A stretch of 19,914 nucleotides of DNA from CAZRNB01 sp964601355 (GTDB lineage: Bacteria > Planctomycetota > Phycisphaerae > Sedimentisphaerales > Anaerobacaceae). Made by a program: the position numbers and the translations under genes. Below, piece by piece: positions 7,435 to 13,510 of the stretch. The notes beneath the pieces are model-generated. The model was given only the letters and a program-made list of their open reading frames with translations. It was not told the DNA's origin and did not search any database. Every line of letters begins with the position of its first letter. The stretch's first letter is position 1. The stretch lies in assembly GCA_964601355.1 (NCBI GenBank), contig CAZRNB010000053.1, positions 1 to 19,914 of the forward strand. Reading direction: 5' to 3'.

Positions 7435-8214
7435 ATGACGTTAAATAGATACCGTTCTCTGTGCGACGAATTTTACCTGGATATGTACATAAATACCAGG
7501 CTGGACATGCCAAACCAGCGCGATACCATCCTGGCATTCTTCGAGCGAATACAGAAACAATTTCCTTCCATGAACCACTTTTATCGATCGGAAAATAACG
7601 AGTATTGTCTTGAAGATGGACATGACACTAGCCAATGCCGCTGGATTACCCTTGAAGTAAACCGTGTTGGTTCCGGCGTTGTTAATCCCTCAAACTTTGA
7701 GGAGGCTTTCTGCCAGGATAGATTAGTGCTCGAGATCGTCCCTTATATGCTCAGCATAAATCATCTTGACACGGATTCATTAGATGTAACTTTTGCGATG
7801 GATTTTGATTGCCAAGGCAATCACGATGAGGTAATTGCTGAGGCATTATTAGGTTCGAGTGCCTTTAGCTGTCTTTTAGACCTGCCCTCTGCCAGGCCGA
7901 TAGCTTTCTCCCCCTCCATGGTAGTGGCCTTGTCCGACGATGAATGTACACAGGCTCGAATCAGTATAGAATCAAAAAAAATTCCTGATTTAACCGGCGG
8001 CTACGACTCCAGAGGTAAAAAGCAAGGCCTGGATGACGATGCGATAAGCCTGTTTTTTACCGTACGGCAGTATCCACGACCCGATGCAAAGTTTGACATC
8101 CTAAAATCTTTTGAGTATCAACGCCGGTTAGCTGAGGAGCTGATGGCTGAAAAAGTTGGGCCTAACTTCGTACTGCCTTTAACCGAAACCATAGCACAAA
8201 AACGCTTATTGTAA
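7435..8214 (+). CDS. Conserved hypothetical protein, 259 aa, downstream of radical SAM gene
   Basis: The start is the ATG at 7435 with AAAGG 10 nt upstream; a TTG start 42 nt earlier lacks a site. The protein is soluble, acidic and has no signal peptide or membrane segment. Notable runs are an N-terminal N-T-R-x-D-M-P-N-Q-R-D stretch, 'RWITLEVNRVGSG', 'GNHDEVIAEALLG' and a C-terminal region beginning 'ISLFFTVRQYP'. From memory, a protein with this pattern is widespread in planctomycetes as a hypothetical; I cannot name a Pfam family. It follows the radical SAM gene by 52 nt on the same strand, and the pair is probably co-transcribed. The stop codon is followed at once by a heptad palindrome. 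Confidence 0.75.
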   Translation: MTLNRYRSLCDEFYLDMYINTRLDMPNQRDTILAFFERIQKQFPSMNHFYRSENNEYCLEDGHDTSQCRWITLEVNRVGSGVVNPSNFEEAFCQDRLVLEIVPYMLSINHLDTDSLDVTFAMDFDCQGNHDEVIAEALLGSSAFSCLLDLPSARPIAFSPSMVVALSDDECTQARISIESKKIPDLTGGYDSRGKKQGLDDDAISLFFTVRQYPRPDAKFDILKSFEYQRRLAEELMAEKVGPNFVLPLTETIAQKRLL

Positions 8215-8215
8215 A

Positions 8216-8270
8216 GTTCATGGTTATTAGTTCATAGTTTGTTGACAATGAACAACGAACAACGAACAAA
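8216..8270. repeat. Heptad palindrome, GTTCATA word, intergenic
   Basis: GTTCATG, GTTATTA, GTTCATA, GTTTGTT, spacer GAC, then AATGAAC, AACGAAC, AACGAAC. The register of 7 is unbroken in both arms. It begins 1 nt after one stop codon and ends 9 nt before the next start. Confidence 0.8.
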
Positions 8271-8279
8271 GTTCCAAGA

Positions 8280-8807
8280 ATGGTTATCGAAGCACCATAT
8301 AGCAAATACTACAAAAGTAATTTCAAAATCGCCATTGCCGTTTGCATCGGAGTTGCGATTATATTTGCTTACGACGGCTATCTCAGTAAATACCAGTGGT
8401 CGTTACGACACAGCTTCTATGAGGAGCACGTCAAAGACGGCAAAGCAGATAGCGATCTTGTGTTTAATCAGAAGGCCCCTTTGGTGCTTGGCCCGCTTGC
8501 CGCTGTTTTAGCTGCACTGTACTGGGTGCGCAGAAAAGGAAAACTCATAGCTAATGAACTTGAATTGTCGATCTGCGATTGCCGAATGACGATTGAAAAT
8601 CGTAAATTGAAAATCGTAAATTGGAATTCGGAGAAGATTCCTTATGACTCCATCCAAAAAATTGATAGAACTTACTTTGGCTCTAAAGGATACTTTGTTA
8701 TTACTTATAAAAATAAAGACGGATTTGAGGTCAACCGCAAGCTAAATGCCGGAAAGTACGACAACTTGAAAGCCATTTTGGACCATCTGGTGGCAAAAAT
8801 CAGTTGA
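8280..8807 (+). CDS. Hypothetical membrane protein, 175 aa
   Basis: Two hydrophobic helices (about residues 16-33 and 67-83) are followed by a roughly 90-residue C-terminal domain with a 'GSKGYFVITYKNKDG' stretch like a small PH-like or beta-sandwich domain. No named family is recognised. The ATG at 8280 lies 9 nt after a heptad palindrome and has no clear ribosome site, so the start is provisional. Residues about 97-115 are encoded by eight consecutive heptad words (8570-8625), so the native protein was probably about 18 residues shorter. The gene precedes purA by 110 nt, with an AAAGTG palindrome between them. It may be cytoplasmic-facing, but its topology and role are unknown. Confidence 0.65.
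   Translation: MVIEAPYSKYYKSNFKIAIAVCIGVAIIFAYDGYLSKYQWSLRHSFYEEHVKDGKADSDLVFNQKAPLVLGPLAAVLAALYWVRRKGKLIANELELSICDCRMTIENRKLKIVNWNSEKIPYDSIQKIDRTYFGSKGYFVITYKNKDGFEVNRKLNAGKYDNLKAILDHLVAKIS
8570..8625. repeat. In-frame heptad array inside the 175-aa gene
   Basis: Eight abutting words: GATCTGC, GATTGCC, GAATGAC, GATTGAA, AATCGTA, AATTGAA, AATCGTA, AATTGGA. The encoded residues include I-E-N-R-K, also encoded by the third purA array (10242-10283). TAA and TGA occur in the other phases but not in the reading phase. Confidence 0.75.
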
Positions 8808-8811
8808 AAAG

Positions 8812-8895
8812 AAAGTGCCTAAAGTGTAAAGTGACTAAAGTGCTTAAAATTATAACTTCAAACTTTAGCTCACTTTAGTTCACTTTAGCTCACTT
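8812..8895. repeat. AAAGTG-word palindrome, copy 2
   Basis: Left arm of AAAGTG words spaced 7-9 bp, centre AAAATTATAACTTC, right arm of ACTTTAGCTC / ACTTTAGTTC words spaced exactly 10 bp. It spans the junction before purA and stops about 6 nt before the purA ribosome site. Confidence 0.8.
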
Positions 8896-8917
8896 GTCTT
8901 CAGAGGATTTATACCGA

Positions 8918-10497
8918 ATGAATTTCTGCGTTGTCGGCTTACAATGGGGCGACGAAGGCAAAGGCAAGGTAGTCGATATCCTTGCTGAGCATAGCGATAT
9001 TGTCGTCCGGTATGGCGGTGGGGCCAATGCCGGTCATACTGTCGTTATCGGCGACAGCAAGTTTGCGCTGCATCTTTTGCCCAGTGGTGCCGTTCGGTCC
9101 GGGATAAATTGTGTAATCACAAATGCTGTAGTAGTTGACCCGGAAGTTCTCATAAGCGAGATCAAATCGATCGAACAAAAAGGCATCTCGCTGAAGGGAC
9201 GTCTCTTCATCAGCGAAAATGCACACGTCGTCCTTGATTATCATAAAATAGAAGACCAGCTACGAGAGGAATCGCTCGGCAAAAACAAGATCGGCACTAC
9301 CATTCGCGGAATAGGTCCCTGTTATGCAGACAAGGCAGGCAGAACTCATGCCGTCCGTATGGGTGATTTAAGGAACCTTCAACAGCTCAAAGCAAAAATA
9401 GAAGCCATTGTTGATTATAAAAACAAGGTCTTCGCTGCTTTCTATAGAAAGGATTCAGGGATCAGGGATCAGGGATCAGGGGCTAGTTTTCTGACCCCTG
9501 ACAACAGACCCCTGACCCCTGAGGTTATCTTTGAAAAATGCAAATATTACGCCGAAAAATTACTCCCCTTTGTCACCGATACGACTGAATTTCTGCACAA
9601 GTCAATTTCAGAGGGCAAATCGCTTCTTTTTGAAGGTGCGCAGGGGTCACTTCTGGATTTGGACCACGGGACTTTTCCTTATGTAACCAGCTCGAACTCA
9701 AGCTCACTTGGAATGCCGGCCGGATCCGGCGTGCCGGCAAAATATATTGATAAATTCATCGGCGTAGTCAAGGCCTACACTACAAGGGTAGGTGCCGGNN
9801 NNNNNNNNNNNNNNNNNNNNNNNNNNNNNNNNNNNNNNNNNNNNNNNNNNNNNNNNNNNNNNNNNNNNNNNNNNNNNNNNNNNNNNNNNNNNNNNNNNAT
9901 ATTGATAAATTCATCGGCGTAGTCAAGGCCTACACTACAAGGGTAGGTGCCGGGCCTTTCCCTACGGAACTTGTCTCAGGGATCGGGGATCAGGGATCAG
10001 AGATTAGTTTTCTGACCCCTGATAACAGACCCCTGACCCCTGAACAAATTGGTCAATATATCCGTGAGCGTGGACACGAGTACGGCACCACTACTGGACG
10101 ACCCCGAAGATGCGGCTGGTTTGATACCGTTGCCGTATCATACTCTGTAAGAATCGGCGCTATAGATGAAATAGCGATAATGCACCTCGATACTTTGGCC
10201 GGCCTGAAAGAAGTAAAAATCTGCACGGCTTACTCATTCCCGATTTCCGATCTCCAATTGCCAATCGAAAATCGAAAATTTTTTAAGTGGTTCCCAACAA
10301 ATGCGGACAAACTGTCACAAGCTCAGCCCTTTTACGAAACCCTCCCCGGCTGGGACGAAGATATTACCGGCGTGACGGACTTCCGCAAGCTGCCGGCGAA
10401 TGCACAGAACTATATTTTTCAGATAGAAAAGATAATTGGCAAGCCGGTTACAATCATTGGCGTAGGGCCGAAACGCAGCCAGACAATATTCAGATAG
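8918..10497 (+). CDS. purA: Adenylosuccinate synthetase (split only by an assembly gap)
   Basis: Joins IMP and aspartate using GTP to make adenylosuccinate, the first committed step to AMP, in the cytoplasm. The start is the ATG at 8918, with AGAGG (8902-8906) 11 nt upstream. The N-terminal G-W-G-D-E-G-K-G-K-like loop (here Q-W-G-D-E-G-K-G-K), G-G-A-N-A-G-H-T, 'GTTIRGIGPCY', F-E-G-A-Q-G, P-F-P-T-E-L and T-T-G-R-P-R-R-C-G-W motifs are all present. A run of 100 N (9799-9898) and a duplicated 55-mer break the frame. Removing 155 bp restores one uninterrupted frame through V-G-A-G-P-F-P-T-E-L and a 474-residue protein, against about 430 in the family. The surplus is two 23-24-residue heptad insertions (9452-9523 and 9976-10044) and a shorter third one (10242-10283), each between conserved blocks. 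Confidence 0.95.
9452..9523. repeat. In-frame heptad palindrome in purA, insertion 1
   Basis: Words GGATTCA, three GGGATCA, GGGGCTA, spacer GTTTT, then CTGACCC, CTGACAA, CAGACCC, CTGACCC, CTGA. It encodes 24 residues, including F-L-T-P-D-N-R-P-L-T-P-E. It differs from insertion 2 (9976-10044) at 6 of 69 aligned bases. The codon that would be TGA in a pure repeat is AGA (9506-9508). Confidence 0.88.
9744..9953. other. Scaffold gap with 55-bp overlap on both sides
   Basis: 9744-9798 and 9899-9953 are identical over 55 bases and are separated by exactly 100 N. The purA frame is restored when 155 bp are removed. This is two contigs that overlap by a likely assembly k-mer and were padded with N, not a biological duplication. 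Confidence 0.93.
9976..10044. repeat. In-frame heptad palindrome in purA, insertion 2
   Basis: Same 23-codon element as insertions in purA (9452-9523) and recO (16115-16183). It sits directly after the P-T-E-L motif plus one residue, where ordinary PurA has a short loop. The TGA-phase codon is AGA (10027-10029). Confidence 0.88.
10242..10283. repeat. In-frame heptad array in purA, insertion 3
   Basis: GATTTCC, GATCTCC, AATTGCC, AATCGAA, AATCGAA, AATTTTT. It encodes I-S-D-L-Q-L-P-I-E-N-R-K in a loop after the L-K-E-V-K-x-C motif, and shares words with 8570-8625. Confidence 0.72.
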
Positions 10498-10574
10498 TTC
10501 ATTGTTATTATTTCGTAGTTAATCGATAATATAACAACGAACAAACAATGAACAACAAACAATGAACAACGACC
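10497..10574. repeat. Heptad palindrome, GTTCATT word, purA-uppS junction
   Basis: GTTCATT, GTTATTA, TTTCGTA, GTTAATC, an 8-nt spacer, AACAACG, AACAAAC, AATGAAC, AACAAAC, AATGAAC, AACGACC. Its first G is the last base of the purA TAG stop. The uppS ATG (10562) lies inside an AATGAAC word. Confidence 0.82.
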
Positions 10575-11416
10575 AGGAAAAGCTCAAGCAAACCGCCAAA
10601 CGGCTGGGACTGACGCTTAAGCAGATGCCGCGACATATCGCCATAATTATGGACGGTAATGGCCGCTGGGCAAAGAGAAGGAATCTGCCCCGTGTTGAAG
10701 GGCATCGCAGGGGCGCACAAACAGCCGAAAAGATAGCTCAGTGTTGTGTTGACCTCGGCATCGAATCACTGACTTTATATTCTTATAGTATGGAAAATTG
10801 GAGCAGACCCAAAGCTGAGGTCGATGCCCTTATGCACCTTCACACCCAATACCTGATAGGGATTCGGCCAAATCTAATAAAAAACAACGTGAAACTACGT
10901 CACTTTGGCCGATTGGCAGGATTACCTTCGGCTGTGAAAAAGGAGCTTCTGAAGACCATCAGTGTAACCAGCAAAAATACCGGCATGGTACTGGGTCTGG
11001 CCTTAAATTATGGCGGAAGAGCCGAAATCACCGATGCAGCCCGACAAATCGCATTAAAATACAAAAAAGGACAACTTCGATTGAAAGACATCGACGAATT
11101 GTGCATAAGCCGACATCTATATACAGGGAGTGAGGGGTCAGGGGTCAGGGGTCAGAAGTCACAATCCCCGAACCCTGAACCCCGATCCCTGATCCCTGAT
11201 CCGGACTTGCTGATACGCACGGCAAATGAGATGAGGATCAGCAATTTTCTTCTATGGCAGATTTCCTATAGCGAATTCTATGTCACTAAAACCCTTTGGC
11301 CGGATTTTAAAAAAGCAAATTTGGAAAAGGCAATACTGGCCTATTCAAAACGTGACCGACGGTTCGGATCTATTCAAAGTGCAAAATGTAAAATTAAGGA
11401 AGTCATCGCCCCTTAG
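10562..11416 (+). CDS. uppS: Isoprenyl transferase (undecaprenyl diphosphate synthase family)
   Basis: Condenses isopentenyl diphosphates in cis onto farnesyl diphosphate to make the C55 lipid carrier for cell-wall and glycan synthesis; soluble or membrane-associated. H25-I-A-I-I-M-D31-G-N-G-R-W-A is the substrate-binding motif with the catalytic Asp. L-N-Y-G-G-R and D-L-L-I-R-T ... E-M-R-I-S-N-F-L-L-W-Q follow in order. Within the last motif the usual Gly-bearing pair after R-T is A-N, which is unusual. At 284 residues it is about 30 longer than the E. coli enzyme. Roughly 24 residues before D-P-D-L-L-I-R-T are a heptad palindrome (11126-11202), and the last 10 or so residues after R-R-F-G come from another repeat arm. 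The start codon is itself within a heptad word, with no ribosome site; an in-frame ATG at 10625 is an alternative. cdsA follows. Confidence 0.94.
   Translation: MNNDQEKLKQTAKRLGLTLKQMPRHIAIIMDGNGRWAKRRNLPRVEGHRRGAQTAEKIAQCCVDLGIESLTLYSYSMENWSRPKAEVDALMHLHTQYLIGIRPNLIKNNVKLRHFGRLAGLPSAVKKELLKTISVTSKNTGMVLGLALNYGGRAEITDAARQIALKYKKGQLRLKDIDELCISRHLYTGSEGSGVRGQKSQSPNPEPRSLIPDPDLLIRTANEMRISNFLLWQISYSEFYVTKTLWPDFKKANLEKAILAYSKRDRRFGSIQSAKCKIKEVIAP
11126..11202. repeat. In-frame heptad palindrome in uppS
   Basis: GGGAGTGA, three GGGGTCA, GAAGTCA, then CAATCCC, CGAACCC, TGAACCC, CGATCCC, TGATCCC, TGATCC. The two codons that would be TGA in a pure repeat of this phase are CAA and CGA. Confidence 0.88.
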
Positions 11417-11449
11417 GGGCGATTCCATAATTTTGATTTTTGCACTTTG
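11375..11449. repeat. Nested palindrome at the uppS-cdsA junction
   Basis: Outer arms CAAAGTGCAAAAT (from 11375) and ATTTTTGCACTTTG (to 11449) are built of A/T-rich heptads. They enclose a GC stem CGCCCC-TTA-GGGGCG (11407-11421) that contains the uppS TAG stop. Heptad words continue to about 11462, next to the cdsA ATG. No clean T-tract follows the GC stem, so I do not call it a terminator. Confidence 0.72.
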
Positions 11450-11463
11450 ATTTTTGATTTCTT

Positions 11464-12348
11464 ATGCTCAAGAATAGATTGCTATTTGGAACATTGATGA
11501 CGATAGCTTTTACCGGCCTTGTTATCTTCGACGGCTGGTTAGCTCAGGTGCCAGGGAACAGGGTTCAGGGTTCAGTTGCCCTGATCTCCGAACCCCGATC
11601 CCCGATCCCCAGTGGAACAATTCTCGGCCTTCTCATTGTCATACTAATTATTTTGGCTCAGCTTGAGCTTTCAGACCTTGCCGCATCAAAAGACTTAAAA
11701 ATTTTCATTCCTATTTCGACAGTAGCTTCTATTTTGTTGGCAACCACGTGGTATTGGCCTCAAATTATTGAAATTGCACCTCTGATTTACCTATCCTTCG
11801 TGATGGCTTTTACATTGTTGGGACTGTTTCTGTACCAATACATCCGCTATGGTACCACGGCAGTATTAGCCAACTGTGGGATCAATTGTTTTTCCATTAT
11901 TTATCTTGGACTTTTAAGTGGGTTTGTATTGGCCATGCGGATAGATTTCGGCCTTCGACCGCTTCTGATGTTTATTTATGTTGTAAAGTGTTCCGATATA
12001 GGAGCTTATGCAATTGGGTCCTTGTTTGGAAAACACAAATTTTCGCCGAAAATCAGCCCCGGCAAGACATGGGAAGGTATGGCCGGTGCTGCTGCCGCCG
12101 CGATAGTAGTAGCTTTGGCATTTGCAGCAGGTTTTGATATAATGGTATGGTGGTTGGCACTTATATTTGGCTTTTGTTTTGCCTGTATAGCTCAGGCCGG
12201 TGATTTGGCCGAGTCTATGATGAAACGGGACGCCCAAAAAAAAGACTCCGGCAATAAGGTACCGTCATTCGGTGGTGTGCTTGACATTGTTGACTCACCT
12301 TTGGTGGCCGCGCCATTTGGGTATCTGTTCTTTATGTTTAGTCGTTAG
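11464..12348 (+). CDS. cdsA: Phosphatidate cytidylyltransferase
   Basis: Makes CDP-diacylglycerol from phosphatidic acid and CTP in the cytoplasmic membrane, supplying the pathway that PgpA completes. The protein has 294 residues with about seven or eight hydrophobic helices. 'KCSDIGAYAIGSLFGKHK' followed by S-P-K-K/I-S-P-G-K-T-W-E-G and the C-terminal M-K-R-D-A-Q-K-K-D-S-G signature region are clear. The terminal signature reads P-S-F-G-G-V-L-D-I-V-D-S where the classical pattern has P-G-H-G-G-x-x-D-R-x-D, so both the His and the Arg are replaced; I believe PVC-group CdsA often differs here. About 20 residues between helices 1 and 2 are a heptad palindrome (11553-11612). The final S-R-stop comes from the next palindrome. 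Confidence 0.93.
   Translation: MLKNRLLFGTLMTIAFTGLVIFDGWLAQVPGNRVQGSVALISEPRSPIPSGTILGLLIVILIILAQLELSDLAASKDLKIFIPISTVASILLATTWYWPQIIEIAPLIYLSFVMAFTLLGLFLYQYIRYGTTAVLANCGINCFSIIYLGLLSGFVLAMRIDFGLRPLLMFIYVVKCSDIGAYAIGSLFGKHKFSPKISPGKTWEGMAGAAAAAIVVALAFAAGFDIMVWWLALIFGFCFACIAQAGDLAESMMKRDAQKKDSGNKVPSFGGVLDIVDSPLVAAPFGYLFFMFSR
11553..11612. repeat. In-frame heptad palindrome in cdsA
   Basis: AGGGAAC, AGGGTTC, AGGGTTC, AGTTGCC, CTGATCT, CCGAACC, CCGATCC, CCGATCC, CCAG. The TGA-phase codons are GTT and CGA. It lies in the loop between the first two membrane helices. Confidence 0.85.
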
Positions 12349-12407
12349 GGATTAGTCGTTAGTATTTAGTCTAACGACTATCGACCAGCGACTATCGACT
12401 AACGAAT
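12338..12407. repeat. Ten-heptad palindrome at the cdsA-phoH junction
   Basis: Ten abutting 7-mers with no slip: TTAGTCG, TTAGGGA, TTAGTCG, TTAGTAT, TTAGTCT, AACGACT, ATCGACC, AGCGACT, ATCGACT, AACGAAT. It contains the cdsA TAG stop (12346-12348) and ends at the base before the phoH ATG. Confidence 0.9.
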
Positions 12408-13364
12408 ATGGAAGTTACAATACAATTGGATCCCAGCGGCAGACAGCTTGAGCTGTTTGGCCCTGCCGATGGTCATCTCCGTCTTCTACGTCAGCTCTTT
12501 GGCGTTCAAATCGCAGCCCGTCAATCTGATGTGATAATCAGCGGCATGGATAAAAACGTCAATAAAGCAGCCGAAGTTATTGACAAGATGCAGAAACACC
12601 TAATCAAGCATCGTTTGCTCACCGCTGCGGATATAAATGCTTTTATCCATTCAAATCAATCTGAGCCAGGTTCGGATACGAGTGAGGCGATTACTGTTTA
12701 TTCCCATACGAAGGTTGTAAAGCCATCCACTGCGGGTCAGCAAAAATATATCGAAACGATGCTGGCCAACGACATTACCTTTTGTATAGGGCCTGCGGGA
12801 ACGGGCAAAACGTATTTGGCGGTAGCAATCGGGGTCTCGATATTAAAGAGAAAGCAAATCAGGCGAATTATCCTCGCACGACCGGCTGTCGAAGCGGGCG
12901 AAAAACTGGGTTTTTTGCCGGGCGATATACAGGCAAAGGTAAATCCATATCTTCGACCGCTTTTCGATGCTCTTGAAGACATGATGGATTTCGCTCAAAT
13001 GAGAAAATTCATAGATATGGATATTATCGAGATCATTCCGCTTGCATTTATGCGTGGCCGAACATTAAACGAATCCGTCATTATTTGTGACGAGGCTCAA
13101 AACACCTCGTCTCTGCAGATGCTTATGGTCTTGACAAGGTTAGGCCATGGCTCCAAAATGATTGTAACAGGTGATATAACGCAAATTGATCTGGAGCATC
13201 CGCAGAAAAGCGGAATGGTCGAAGCAATTCGACTGCTAAGAAGAATAAAAGGTATAGGCGTTGTAGAATTGACTCAGAAAGATATTGTTCGGCACCGATT
13301 GGTGCAAAATATCGTACGAGCATATAAAAAAAACAAAAGTAGTGAAAAACGCGAAGCACGATAG
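12408..13364 (+). CDS. phoH: PhoH-like ATPase
   Basis: A P-loop ATPase related to superfamily I helicases, linked to RNA metabolism; its genomic pairing with YbeY is widely conserved. The 318 residues have an N-terminal KH-like region (to about 100), Walker A G-P-A-G-T-G-K-T at 128-135 and Walker B V-I-I-C-D228-E-A-Q. The 'TGDITQIDL' and 'VRHRLVQNIVRAY' motifs typical of the family follow. The length is normal. The ATG at 12408 abuts a heptad palindrome with no ribosome site, so either translation is unusual or coupling from cdsA matters. The last few codons (E-K-R-E-A-R) already contain heptad words of the next junction. It is followed by the membrane HD gene and ybeY, the standard order. 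Confidence 0.95.
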   Translation: MEVTIQLDPSGRQLELFGPADGHLRLLRQLFGVQIAARQSDVIISGMDKNVNKAAEVIDKMQKHLIKHRLLTAADINAFIHSNQSEPGSDTSEAITVYSHTKVVKPSTAGQQKYIETMLANDITFCIGPAGTGKTYLAVAIGVSILKRKQIRRIILARPAVEAGEKLGFLPGDIQAKVNPYLRPLFDALEDMMDFAQMRKFIDMDIIEIIPLAFMRGRTLNESVIICDEAQNTSSLQMLMVLTRLGHGSKMIVTGDITQIDLEHPQKSGMVEAIRLLRRIKGIGVVELTQKDIVRHRLVQNIVRAYKKNKSSEKREAR

Positions 13365-13373
13365 GAGTTAAAA

Positions 13374-13495
13374 GCACGAAGCACGAATATCGAAATCATA
13401 AACAAATTCAAATGACCAAAATTCAAAACGTTTTGGTCATTCGGCCATTTGGATTTTGAAATTGTTTCGTATTTCGTGTTTCGAATTTCGAATTT
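13374..13495. repeat. Long heptad palindrome at the phoH-HD junction
   Basis: About seventeen 7-mers in register, from GCACGAA, GCACGAA, TATCGAA through a centre TGACCAAAA (13413-13421) / TTTTGGTCA (13431-13439) to TTTCGTA, TTTCGTG, TTTCGAA, TTTCGAA. It spans nearly the whole junction and ends 15 nt before the next ATG. Confidence 0.88.
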
Positions 13496-13510
13496 AAGAA
13501 CTTTAGTATT

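Noticed and set aside
9452..9523. Intron or intein within purA
   Set aside because: Only 72 bp, no splice motifs, and in-phase stops are avoided, which fits a translated insertion.
9799..9953. purA frameshift or pseudogene, and a 55-bp direct duplication
   Set aside because: Exactly 100 N between identical 55-mers, and the frame is restored on collapsing, so this is an assembly artefact.
11407..11421. Rho-independent terminator after uppS
   Set aside because: The stem is strong, but no T-run follows, and it is nested in a larger palindrome between genes likely to be co-transcribed.
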